A DNA stretch of 11,792 nt from Elusimicrobiota bacterium (GTDB lineage: Bacteria; Elusimicrobiota; Elusimicrobia; UBA1565; JACRDR01), in the NCBI GenBank assembly GCA_016207585.1, contig JACQPI010000006.1, positions 1-11,792 of the forward strand, written 5' to 3'. Shown here piece after piece: positions 1-7,395 of this stretch. The notes beneath the pieces are model-generated. The model saw only the letters and a list, made by a program, of their open reading frames with translations. It was not told the origin of the DNA and searched no databases. Position 1 is the stretch's first letter, and each line of letters starts with the position of its first letter. The position numbers were made by a program, and so were the translations under genes.

Positions 1-854
1 GCTACGCCTGCACCGAGACCCCCGAGCTCATGCCCCTGCCCATCACCCTCGCCCACAAGCTGACGCGGCGGCTGGCCGAGGCGCGCAAGAACAAGACGCT
101 CCCCTATCTCGGCCCGGACGGGAAAAGCCAGGTGACGGTGGAGTACCTGGACGGGCGGCCCCTGCGCGCCGACACCGTCGTCATCTCCTCCCAGCATACC
201 GAGGACATCCTGGACAAATCCGGGGACCGGATCACCGAGAAATCCCGCCAGGAGATCATCGACACGATCATCCGCCCGGTTCTGGGAAAGCGCCTCATCG
301 ACGACAAGACCAAGTTCCTCATCAACCCGACCGGCAAGTTCGTGGTCGGCGGCCCGGCCTCCGACACCGGGGTCACCGGCCGCAAGATCATCGTCGACAC
401 CTACGGCGGGCGCGCCCCGCACGGCGGCGGCGCCTTCTCCGGCAAGGACCCGACGAAGGTGGACCGCTCGGCCTGCTACATGGCCCGCTACATAGCCAAG
501 AACGTGGTGGCGGCCGGCCTGGCCGAGGAGTGCACCATCCAGATCGCCTACGCGATCGGCGTGGCGGAGCCCGTCGGCCTCTACGTGGACACGCACGGCA
601 CGGGGCAAGCGGACGAGTCGAAGATCGAGGCTCAGGTGCGCAAGCACTTCCCCCTGACCCCGCGCGGCATCATCGCCGCCCTCAAGCTGCGCCGGCCCAT
701 CTACCGCGCCACCGCGGCCTATGGGCACTTCGGCCGAAACGAGCCGGGGTTCGAGTGGGAGAAGACGGACAAGATCGACGCCCTCGGCGAGCTGGCCGGC
801 CGCGGCGGGCCCCAAAAGTCCCACCGGCGCGCCACCGAGCGGGTTCCGGCTTAA
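1..854 (+). CDS. metK: S-adenosylmethionine synthase, C-terminal part (5' end outside window)
   Basis: Methionine adenosyltransferase makes S-adenosylmethionine from methionine and ATP in the cytoplasm. The frame is already open at the left edge (first full codon at 3, reading YACTETPELMPLP), so the ATG at 30 is internal and the true start lies upstream. About 283 of the roughly 385 residues normal for the family are present. Clearly visible are the family segments VVISSQHTEDI, GGRAPHGGGAFSGKD (the glycine-rich signature, HGGGAFSGKD at nt 420-449), KVDRSACYMARYIAKN, AYAIGVAEP and, near the C-terminus, AYGHFGR followed by FEWEKTDK. These match the E. coli enzyme almost word for word from memory. 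The stop is at 852-854, 20 bp before ahcY, so the two methyl-cycle genes are almost certainly co-transcribed. No truncation or missing motif is seen in the part present. Confidence 0.97.
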   Translation, partial: YACTETPELMPLPITLAHKLTRRLAEARKNKTLPYLGPDGKSQVTVEYLDGRPLRADTVVISSQHTEDILDKSGDRITEKSRQEIIDTIIRPVLGKRLIDDKTKFLINPTGKFVVGGPASDTGVTGRKIIVDTYGGRAPHGGGAFSGKDPTKVDRSACYMARYIAKNVVAAGLAEECTIQIAYAIGVAEPVGLYVDTHGTGQADESKIEAQVRKHFPLTPRGIIAALKLRRPIYRATAAYGHFGRNEPGFEWEKTDKIDALGELAGRGGPQKSHRRATERVPA

Positions 855-874
855 CCCGGAAAGGAAAGAATTCA

Positions 875-2197
875 ATGGCAAGAACCTTGATCGCGCCCAA
901 ATCGAAATACCCGGCCGCCCGCTCCATGAACGGCCATCGCCCGGCCTACGACGTCAAGCGGATCGCCTTGGCCGAGGCCGGCAAGCTCAAGATCGAGTGG
1001 GCCGAGCGCGAGATGCCGGTGCTGAGGCTGGTGCGCGAGCGCTTCGCCAAGGAAAAGCCGCTGACCGGCTTGAACATCGCGGCCTGCCTGCACGTGACGG
1101 CCGAGACCGCCAACCTTATGCTGACCTTGAAGGCCGGCGGGGCGAGGCTGGCGCTGTGCGCCTCCAACCCGCTCTCGACCCAGGACGACGTCGCGGCCTC
1201 CCTGGTGCGGGACTTCGGGATTTCGGTCTATGCCGTCAAGGGAGAAGACCGCAAGACGTACTACCGTCACATCGAGTTGACCCTGGCCTCCCGGCCGCAC
1301 ATCACGATGGACGACGGGGCCGACCTGGTGAGCCGGATACACAGCCGCTGGTCGCCCGCGTACGAGCAGGTGCTCGGCTCGACCGAGGAGACGACGACGG
1401 GCGTCATCCGGCTGCGCGCCATGGAAAAGGAAGGCGCCCTGCGCATCCCGGTCCTCGCGGTCAACGACGCGATGACGAAGCATTTTTTCGACAACCGCTA
1501 CGGCACGGGCCAATCCACGATCGACGGCATCCTGCGCGCGACGAACCTGCTCTTGGCCGGCAAGACGCTGGTCGCGTGCGGCTACGGCTGGTGCGGACGC
1601 GGGCTGGCCGCCCGGGCGCGCGGCATGGGCGCGTGGGTCGTCGTGACGGAAGTCGACCCCCTGCGGGCCCTGGAAGCGGCGATGGACGGCTTCGAGGTGC
1701 TGCCGATGCGCGAGGCCGCCGGGAAGGGCGACGTTTTCGTGACGCTGACCGGCGACGTGGACGTCCTCGACGTCGAGCACTTCAAGGCGATGAAGGACGG
1801 GGCGATCGTCTGCAACTCGGGGCACTTCAACGCCGAGATCAACATCCCCGGCCTCAAGGGCCTTTCCAAGAAGGCGCGTTCCGTACGGCCCTTCGTGGAG
1901 GAGTACCAGCTTAAGAACGGCCGCCGGATTTTCCTGCTCGGCGAGGGCCGGCTCATCAACCTGGCGGCCGCTGAGGGCCATCCGGCCTCCGTCATGGACA
2001 TGTCCTTCTGCAACCAGGCGCTGGGAGCGGAGTACCTCTCCAAGCACGCGCGCGAGCTCGAGAGCCGGGTCTACCCGATCCCCAAGCCGATCGACGACGA
2101 GATCGCGCGGCTCAAGCTCAAGGCGATGGGGATATCGATAGACGCCCTGACCCCCAAGCAGTCGAAGTACCTCAACTCCTGGCAGGAGGGCACCTAG
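875..2197 (+). CDS. ahcY: Adenosylhomocysteinase (S-adenosylhomocysteine hydrolase)
   Basis: This NAD-dependent cytoplasmic enzyme splits S-adenosylhomocysteine into adenosine and homocysteine, relieving product inhibition of methyltransferases. The ATG at 875 is chosen because a purine-rich Shine-Dalgarno (GGAAAGGAAAG, 858-868) sits just upstream and the protein then has 440 residues. Visible motifs are LHVTAETA (His73), DDGADL (146-151), STEETTTGVIRL (around 169-180), the active-site stretch NDAMTKHFFDNRYGTGQS (197-214, with Lys202 and Asp206 corresponding to human K186/D190), the NAD-binding loop GYGWCGRG (236-243), NSGHFNAEI and EGHPASVMDMSFCNQAL. The C-terminus ends in YLNSWQEGT rather than the KxxxYRY-type tail of eukaryotic and E. 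coli-neighbour long forms. That tail and the short length suggest the archaeal/Thermotoga-like subtype (inference). It follows metK by 20 bp in the same operon. Confidence 0.97.
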   Translation: MARTLIAPKSKYPAARSMNGHRPAYDVKRIALAEAGKLKIEWAEREMPVLRLVRERFAKEKPLTGLNIAACLHVTAETANLMLTLKAGGARLALCASNPLSTQDDVAASLVRDFGISVYAVKGEDRKTYYRHIELTLASRPHITMDDGADLVSRIHSRWSPAYEQVLGSTEETTTGVIRLRAMEKEGALRIPVLAVNDAMTKHFFDNRYGTGQSTIDGILRATNLLLAGKTLVACGYGWCGRGLAARARGMGAWVVVTEVDPLRALEAAMDGFEVLPMREAAGKGDVFVTLTGDVDVLDVEHFKAMKDGAIVCNSGHFNAEINIPGLKGLSKKARSVRPFVEEYQLKNGRRIFLLGEGRLINLAAAEGHPASVMDMSFCNQALGAEYLSKHARELESRVYPIPKPIDDEIARLKLKAMGISIDALTPKQSKYLNSWQEGT

Positions 2198-2244
2198 GCC
2201 GGATCGTTGCGAAATACCGCTGGCAGGACCCGACTGTCGACGCC

Positions 2245-2955
2245 ATGAATAAAACGGTCGCCAACGCGGAAGAGGCCATCCGGGACGTCGCCGATGGGGC
2301 GACGATCCTCATCGGCGGTTTCGGGCTGAGCGGCCTGCCGGAAAACCTGCTGGCGGCCCTCATCCGAAAAGGCGTGAAAGGCCTCACTCTCGTCTCCAAC
2401 AACGCCGGGACCGACGGCCACGGCATCGGGCTGCTCCTCAAACAGGGGCAGGTCAAGAAGATACTCATGTCCTACGGCGGCGAGTGCAAGATATTCGAGG
2501 ATCTCTGCCTCGCCGGCAAGCTCGACGTGGAGTGGAACCCGCAGGGGACCCTGGCCGAGCGCATGCGGGCCGGCGGCGCCGGAATCGGCGGTTTCTTCAC
2601 CCCGACCGGCTACGGCACCGTCGTCGCGCAGGGAAAGGAGACGCGCCAAATCGACGGGCGCTGGTACGTCCTCGAGAGCCCCATCCGCGCCGACTTCGCC
2701 TTGGTCAAAGCCTTCCAGGGCGACCCGCAGGGGAATTTGGCCTACCGCAAGACCGCCCGCAACTTCAACCAGGTGATGGCCACGGCCGCGAAAACGACGA
2801 TCGCGGAGGTGGAGCACCTGGTCGACGTCGGCGACTTAGACCCCGACCGCATCCACACCCCGGGCATCTACGTGCGCCGCATCTTCCAGGGCGCACGCTA
2901 CGTCAAGCCGATCGAGAGGCGCACCGTCCGGCCCCATCCGGCGATCAACGTGTGA
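2245..2955 (+). CDS. scoA: 3-oxoacid CoA-transferase, subunit A
   Basis: This is the alpha subunit of a heteromeric family I CoA-transferase, which moves CoA between succinyl-CoA or acetyl-CoA and a short 3-oxoacid such as acetoacetate. It has 236 residues, the normal subunit size. The family signature DGATILIGGFGLSGLP is at residues 17-32, followed by NNAGTDGHGIGLLL, SYGGECKIFE and GIGGFFTPTGYGT, all typical of ScoA/AtoD/PcaI-like subunits. The ATG at 2245 gives the usual N-terminus, though no convincing Shine-Dalgarno is visible: the nearest purine run, CAGGA, is about 16 bp away. It begins 47 bp after ahcY and ends 4 bp before subunit B. The exact acid substrate cannot be told from sequence: succinyl-CoA:acetoacetate, acetate:acetoacetate and 3-oxoadipate transferases share these motifs. 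No thiolase or catabolic genes flank it here. Confidence 0.93.
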   Translation: MNKTVANAEEAIRDVADGATILIGGFGLSGLPENLLAALIRKGVKGLTLVSNNAGTDGHGIGLLLKQGQVKKILMSYGGECKIFEDLCLAGKLDVEWNPQGTLAERMRAGGAGIGGFFTPTGYGTVVAQGKETRQIDGRWYVLESPIRADFALVKAFQGDPQGNLAYRKTARNFNQVMATAAKTTIAEVEHLVDVGDLDPDRIHTPGIYVRRIFQGARYVKPIERRTVRPHPAINV

Positions 2956-2959
2956 CCCC

Positions 2960-3607
2960 ATGGCCAACCTAGACGATACGGACAAGCGGGTCGCCATCGC
3001 CACGCGCGCCGCCAAGGAGCTGCGCAACGGCGATTACGTCAACCTCGGGATCGGGATCCCCACGCTGATACCGAACTACCTTCCCGAGAACGTCCGCGTC
3101 GTGCTGCACACCGAAAACGGGATGCTGGGCTACGGCCCCTACCCCTACGAGGGCGAGGAGGACCCCGACCTCATCAACGCCGGCAAGGAGACGGTGACGG
3201 AGCTGCCGGGCTGCTCCTATTTCGGCTCCCACGACTCCTTCGCGATGGTGCGCGGCGGCCACCTGGACGCCACCGTGCTGGGCGCCATGGAGGTCTCCGA
3301 GACGGGCGACCTCGCCAACTGGATGATCCCGGGCAAGAAGGTGCGCGGCATGGGCGGGGCCATGGACATGGTGGCGGGCACCAAGAAGGTCATCGTGGCC
3401 ATGGAGCACGCGACCAAGGACAACGCGCCCAAAATAGTGAAATCGTGCGCCCTCCCCCTGACCGGCAAGGGCGTCGTCCACGTCATCGTGACCGAGTACG
3501 CCACCTTCGACGTCACCCCGAACGGGCTCGTTTTGCGCGACAAGGCGCCCGGCATCTCCATCGACGAGCTCAAGAAGATAACGGGACCCGACTTCCAGGT
3601 CCGCTAG
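2960..3607 (+). CDS. scoB: 3-oxoacid CoA-transferase, subunit B
   Basis: The beta subunit carries the catalytic glutamate that forms the glutamyl-CoA thioester. The active-site motif LHTENGMLG is present with Glu52. The family regions VNLGIGIPTLIPNYLP, DSFAMVRGGHLD, LGAMEVSETGDLANWMIPGK, GMGGAMDMVAG and VTEYATFDVTPNGL are also present. At 215 residues it is normal in length and intact. It starts 4 bp after the stop of subunit A with no separate Shine-Dalgarno, which suggests translational coupling and equal subunit dosage. The pair together makes a complete enzyme. The next gene starts only 4 bp after its stop. Confidence 0.94.
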   Translation: MANLDDTDKRVAIATRAAKELRNGDYVNLGIGIPTLIPNYLPENVRVVLHTENGMLGYGPYPYEGEEDPDLINAGKETVTELPGCSYFGSHDSFAMVRGGHLDATVLGAMEVSETGDLANWMIPGKKVRGMGGAMDMVAGTKKVIVAMEHATKDNAPKIVKSCALPLTGKGVVHVIVTEYATFDVTPNGLVLRDKAPGISIDELKKITGPDFQVR

Positions 3608-3611
3608 CCCG

Positions 3612-4601
3612 GTGCCCGCCCTCCGCGCCCGCTCCCTCCTCGGCGTTTTTCTCTCGGCTGCCGCCGCCTATCCGATGCAAACGGCCCGTGCCCAAACGCT
3701 GGCAGATCTATTCCAAGGTAACGCGGCCTTTTCCAAGGAGGCGGAGGCGGTCGAGTCCTCTTTCGGCATGCACTTCATATCCCTGCCGCGGACGCAAGCC
3801 GGGCTGCGGGCCTACTACATCAAGAACTACGAGACGGCCTCCGGAGGAAAGTCCGCGGTCGGAGCGGCCGCATCGCCCGACGGCACCAACTTTTCGGACC
3901 AGGGCGTCGTGTTGGACGTGGGAAGCGATCCGGCCTCCTGGGACGGCCGTCTCGCGAGCTTTCCCGGCGTTTGGAAAGACGGCGAGACCTTCTATCTCGT
4001 CTACGAGGGCGCCGGCCTGGACCCCTCCTCGCCCGGCGATATCGGACTGGCCATATCCACCGACGGGATCCATTTCACGAAACATCCGGACAACCCCATC
4101 CTCCGCCACGGCTCCGGCTGGGAGTCGGTTAACGTGGGCACGCCATCGCTCTGGAAAGAAGGAACGACCTGGTACCTCTTCTACCACGGTTTCGACGGGG
4201 CACGGGTCCAAATCGGAGTCGCGGCCGGCTCGGACCTGACCCGGCTTGAAAAGCACCCGGGAAACCCCGTCCTGAAAACCGGCCCTCCCGAAGCCTGGGA
4301 CGAGGGGACGGTCGGCAAGCGAAGCATCCTTAAGCAAGGCGGCGTCTACTACATGATGTTCGAGGGCAGCACCCGACCTCCGTACCGGCAAGCCCGCTGG
4401 AGCTCCGGGCTGGCCCGCTCGACGGACCTCCTGCATTGGGAAAAATTCCAGGACAACCCGGTCCTGCCGAGGACGGAGGGCGGCTTCGGTTTCGACGGTC
4501 CGGAACTGGTCTCTCTCGATGGAAAGATTTGGGCATACTTCCGGAGCCAAGGCAACGCCACCGAGCGAACGCGGCTCTCCGGGCGCCCTTCCGAAAATTG
4601 A
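3612..4601 (+). CDS. Secreted five-bladed beta-propeller glycoside-hydrolase-like protein
   Basis: The 329-residue protein has a signal peptide (Arg5/Arg7, hydrophobic LLGVFLSAAAAY, probable cleavage after ARA at residue 27). The mature part shows repeated propeller blades: FYLVYEG (127-133), WYLFYHG (187-193), YYMMFEG (246-252) and IWAYFRS (307-312). The inter-blade phrase NPIL/NPVL occurs three times (161, 218, 282), alongside STDGIHF and STDLLHW. This pattern belongs to the GH43/GH32/GH130-type propeller superfamily, so it may bind or cleave glycosides in the periplasm or outside the cell. I cannot assign catalytic acids or a substrate. The GTG start is chosen because it supplies the whole signal peptide; the next ATG (3675) would cut it away. 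It begins 4 bp after scoB, so it is in that operon although its role seems unrelated. The tail after the last blade (residues 314-329) is short and polar. Confidence 0.72.
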   Translation: MPALRARSLLGVFLSAAAAYPMQTARAQTLADLFQGNAAFSKEAEAVESSFGMHFISLPRTQAGLRAYYIKNYETASGGKSAVGAAASPDGTNFSDQGVVLDVGSDPASWDGRLASFPGVWKDGETFYLVYEGAGLDPSSPGDIGLAISTDGIHFTKHPDNPILRHGSGWESVNVGTPSLWKEGTTWYLFYHGFDGARVQIGVAAGSDLTRLEKHPGNPVLKTGPPEAWDEGTVGKRSILKQGGVYYMMFEGSTRPPYRQARWSSGLARSTDLLHWEKFQDNPVLPRTEGGFGFDGPELVSLDGKIWAYFRSQGNATERTRLSGRPSEN

Positions 4602-4695
4602 TCGTCCACGCCTTGTTTATTTGGGACCTTTAGTCCTATCGCGGAAGGCCCGAAGGGCTCAGGCGCCCGTTCTCCCCAAATTTTATACTTAGGAC
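4602..4695 (+). promoter_or_regulatory. Intergenic region with inverted repeat and -10-like element before the EEP gene
   Basis: An inverted repeat ATTTGGG (4619-4625) / CCCAAAT (4675-4681) encloses two small hairpins, GGAC-CTTTA-GTCC (4624-4636) and GCCC-GAA-GGGC (around 4649-4659). It is followed by a short T run at 4681-4684, so it could act as a weak terminator for the upstream operon. Directly after it, TATACT (4684-4689) matches the sigma-70 -10 box at 5 of 6 positions and ends 6 bp before the ATG at 4696. I find no good -35 hexamer at 15-18 bp. Function is inferred. Confidence 0.4.
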
Positions 4696-5652
4696 ATGGG
4701 AGCCCGGCTGAAAACCTTCTGGGCGATAGGGAGGAAGTCCGGCAGGGTTGCGTGGATTGTCGGCGCGTTCTTGAGCGCCCAGCCCGCGACCGCTCAAGTT
4801 CCTGCGCAGCGGGAGCGTCTGGCCCTCACGCTGCTGACCTTCAACCTCTGCGCAACATGCGACAAAAGAGACGAGCGCTTGGACCTCATCGCTCGGGAGA
4901 TCCAAAGGCTTGATCCAGATATTGTCGCGCTCCAGGAAGTCATGACCTGGCCTTGGAACTTTCTGAAGAAAATCAGGGAAACGATCCCTTACGAATACAG
5001 CTATTACAAAACCGCGCCCAAGGGAATCTCCGGCCTGGCGATCCTCAGCCGTTATCCCCTGACCCGGCAAAAGAATCACCCGTTGCCCGGCAAGACCGGA
5101 TGGATATTGTCGCATGGACTATTGAACTCAACCGTGAATAGCCCCCTGGGTCCCATAGAAGTGTACACCACCCAGTTGATTCCGAATCATATGGAAAATC
5201 CGAAGCGCGACTCCCAGTGGGCGACCGTCGCCGAAAAAATAGGAGAGAATCCTTCCCTGAACCCGCAAATTTTAATGGGAGACCTCAATGCGAGAGAGGA
5301 AGGCCGCCTACAGCGATCCATCAAGGCAGATTGGATCGACACCTTTAGAACGGCGAATCCGGATGCCGCCGCGGAGCCCGGATATACGTGGGACCGAGAA
5401 AAAAACCGGAACATTTCCGCATCGGAATGGCCCGATTGGCCCTCGGTCCGGATAGACTATATCTACGTCATCGCCTCCAACGAAGGAGAAACCGACGTCA
5501 AGGTCCTGGAAAGCAGGCTCGTTCTGAAACAACCGGACCCGAAGGGAGCATTTCCTTCGGATCATTTCGGGGTCCTGAGCAAGATCGAAATCAGCCGCCC
5601 GGAGATAATCGCCCTGCTTCTATCCAGATTTTTTCGTCCACGCGGTTTCTAG
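4696..5652 (+). CDS. Exported endonuclease/exonuclease/phosphatase (EEP) family protein
   Basis: This 318-residue metal-dependent phosphoesterase belongs to the DNase I/exonuclease III/neutral sphingomyelinase fold. An N-terminal export signal (GRVAWIVGAFLSAQPATA, cleavage near residue 33) places it in the periplasm or outside. Family landmarks in order are LLTFNL (Asn50), DIVALQEV (metal-binding Glu81), GLAILSRYP (112-121), ILMGDLNA (Asp196, Asn198), RIDYIYV (Asp254) and the terminal SDHFGV (Asp289, His290). The usual THL segment reads TQL (159-161), so the histidine normally there is Gln160; a nearby His165 might substitute. The substrate could be nucleic acid, a phospholipid or a phosphorylated sugar, and the sequence does not decide. 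No spaced Shine-Dalgarno precedes the ATG: AGGA lies 1 bp away. Its stop TAG overlaps the stop of the convergent barrel gene by four bases. Confidence 0.85.
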   Translation: MGARLKTFWAIGRKSGRVAWIVGAFLSAQPATAQVPAQRERLALTLLTFNLCATCDKRDERLDLIAREIQRLDPDIVALQEVMTWPWNFLKKIRETIPYEYSYYKTAPKGISGLAILSRYPLTRQKNHPLPGKTGWILSHGLLNSTVNSPLGPIEVYTTQLIPNHMENPKRDSQWATVAEKIGENPSLNPQILMGDLNAREEGRLQRSIKADWIDTFRTANPDAAAEPGYTWDREKNRNISASEWPDWPSVRIDYIYVIASNEGETDVKVLESRLVLKQPDPKGAFPSDHFGVLSKIEISRPEIIALLLSRFFRPRGF

Positions 5653-7229
5653 AACATGAAGCCGAGCTGGGCGGCGGCGGCGAAGTTCGAGGGGATGTTC
5701 TCGCCGGACTTGATCTGGGTGCGGTCGGAGCTGACCGCGCCGCCCACGTCGAGCATGAAGTGCAGGAAGTTGAGTCCGAAGCCGAATGTGTAGGCGAGCT
5801 TGGAGCTCGAGTCGGCCAGGTTCTTCATGAGCCCAGCCCGCAGGGGGATGTTGATCCAGCTCCGGTTGAACACGTTCACCTCGGTCCCGAGGCCGAGCTG
5901 CCGGGAGTGGTAGCCCGGCACGGGCGTGTTGTTTTGGGTCAGGTCCAGATCCAGCGCGACGTTCCAAAAGTTGAGCGGCGTCACCGCCAGCCCCATCCGC
6001 GCCTGGCCGTCCTGAGGGTAGTTCGAGGAGTCGCCGTCCGCGGTCGCGGCGCCGGGCTGCTTAAAGCCGGGGCTGTTTATGTTTCTCCACACGAGCCCCG
6101 CGCGCGGCTTGAAGGGCAGTATCGGCAGCACCTCCCTCAAATGCCACAGGACCCCCAGGTCGACGCCGGGCGCGACGCTCGATGCGGTGTTGTCCCTGAA
6201 CTTCTTTAATACGTTGGTGCTCCCGGAGCCGTTCTCCAGGACGTTGAAGCGCGTGTAGCCGACCCGGCCGAAGATGAGCTTTAAATTGCCCCCCGCGTAG
6301 AGGCCCGGCAGGAGCACGGGCCGGGCGTAGCCAAAGGCGACCTCCGTGAAGGAGCCCCCGCGCACCGTCAGGTTGGTCCCATTGTTCGTGTAGGGGTTGG
6401 CGCCGGAGGCCGCCGCGATCAGAGGATCGACAGCGCCTATGTTGTTGGAAATCTGCGCGGCCGCCTCGGCGATCTGCGCGGTGCTCGCACCGTTGCCGTT
6501 GGCAAAATTGACCAGGGCGTTGCCGATATTCGCCTCGGTGATACCCGCCGTGGTCAGCTCACCACCCATCAGGTTGTTCAGATTGGTAAACGCAGTCGCG
6601 TCGATCGCGCTGTTGATCGAGGCGGCCGAGGCGGCGTTCGTGGCGTCCCCCGGAGCGGCGGTATTGGCGGTAGCGAAGTTAACGCCGGAAAGCGAGCCCG
6701 AATTGTCCAGGCCTATATTCGTCGTATCAATAAACGGCGATGCGCCGACCGAGGTGAAATTGTTGACGGACATCGCGAAGCGTCCCGCCTTGAAGTTCGC
6801 CCCGCCCGCAATCTCGCCCAAGGCGCCCTTGCCGGGCTGGTTCATATTCTTGATCGTAGCGAGCCCCTGGTAAAAAGCGCCGACCTTGGTGGCGTCCATC
6901 GCGCCCGCCGTGCCGCTCGTCTGAGCGGCCTGGATCGCGTCGTACTGAGAGGCCAGGTCGCTCAGGGCATTGGCGTCTTTCAAGACGCCGCCCGTGAACT
7001 CGCCGCGCGCCCCGACCGGAATCTGGAGGCCCCACTTGGAGACCGCCGCCTCCTGCGCGAGACCGGCGGGGTTCCAATACTGCGCGATGCCGCCCTCCGC
7101 CATGGCGACGAAGGCGCCGCCCATCCCCATCGGCCGGGGGCCCAAAATCTTCCAGGTCTCGGCCCGCCCCAAGCCTAGCCCGGCCCACTGGGCCGACGCG
7201 AAAACGATGCCGATCCAAAGTCTGGACAT
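5649..7229 (-). CDS. Outer-membrane beta-barrel protein, TraF_2/PorV-like
   Basis: The 526-residue protein has a signal peptide (cleavage near GRA, residue 23). The segment PRPMGMGGAFVAMAEGGIAQYWNPAGLA (32-58) is the hallmark opening of FadL-like, PorV-like and TraF_2 (so-called conjugal transfer TraF) barrels. Strand-like alternating segments fill residues 290-526. The protein ends in AAQLGFMF with a terminal Phe, as expected for recognition by the BAM assembly machinery. Between them, residues about 171-285 are Ala/Asn/Ser/Thr-rich and low in complexity, possibly a plug, loop or periplasmic helical insert. A Shine-Dalgarno (AAGGAAGGT) lies 8 bp before the ATG and a good promoter lies upstream. 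The TraF name does not imply conjugation here; no other transfer gene is present. A transport or secretion-associated role is inferred. Confidence 0.8.
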   Translation of the reverse strand: MSRLWIGIVFASAQWAGLGLGRAETWKILGPRPMGMGGAFVAMAEGGIAQYWNPAGLAQEAAVSKWGLQIPVGARGEFTGGVLKDANALSDLASQYDAIQAAQTSGTAGAMDATKVGAFYQGLATIKNMNQPGKGALGEIAGGANFKAGRFAMSVNNFTSVGASPFIDTTNIGLDNSGSLSGVNFATANTAAPGDATNAASAASINSAIDATAFTNLNNLMGGELTTAGITEANIGNALVNFANGNGASTAQIAEAAAQISNNIGAVDPLIAAASGANPYTNNGTNLTVRGGSFTEVAFGYARPVLLPGLYAGGNLKLIFGRVGYTRFNVLENGSGSTNVLKKFRDNTASSVAPGVDLGVLWHLREVLPILPFKPRAGLVWRNINSPGFKQPGAATADGDSSNYPQDGQARMGLAVTPLNFWNVALDLDLTQNNTPVPGYHSRQLGLGTEVNVFNRSWINIPLRAGLMKNLADSSSKLAYTFGFGLNFLHFMLDVGGAVSSDRTQIKSGENIPSNFAAAAQLGFMF

Positions 7230-7273
7230 TGTGAATTACCTTCCTTATTTAGGATGGACGCCGAACGCACAAA

Positions 7274-7302
7274 AGTCTAACAGGGGCCCCGTTTTTTGTC
7301 AA
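7274..7302 (-). promoter_or_regulatory. Sigma-70-type promoter of the outer-membrane barrel gene
   Basis: On the minus strand a perfect -35 box TTGACA (plus-strand 7297-7302) is followed by an exact 17-bp spacer and the -10 box TAGACT (7274-7279, 4 of 6 consensus). Transcription should start near 7267, giving a leader of about 37 nt containing the Shine-Dalgarno of the 5649-7229 gene. The spacer contains the perfect 8-bp palindrome GGGGCCCC (7283-7290), a possible repressor or MerR-type site, but such a short GC palindrome is weak evidence. Confidence 0.7.
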
Positions 7303-7395
7303 TGCCCCCAAAACCCAGCCAACCGCTCCCCGCCGAAATGGAGGTCCAGTAACGCAGTTTTTCAGTTCTAAATTTTATTCGCTCTGGCATATACT

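Noticed and set aside
855..874. Possible SAM or SAH riboswitch controlling the metK-ahcY genes
   Set aside because: Only 20 bp separate metK and ahcY, too short for a riboswitch; the true leader lies upstream of the window.
872..2047. Long minus-strand open frame (391 codons) opposite ahcY
   Set aside because: It is an antisense shadow of a clearly recognised gene in GC-rich DNA; the translation is Arg/Gly/Val/His-rich with no domain.
5388..6209. Plus-strand open frame across the 3' ends of the EEP and barrel genes
   Set aside because: It overlaps two well-supported convergent genes and its translation looks like an antisense shadow, with repeated Val/Glu/Gly/His and no fold signature.
5649..7229. 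Conjugation machinery suggested by the TraF-like name
   Set aside because: The family name is historical; no relaxase, pilus, coupling protein or other transfer gene is present.
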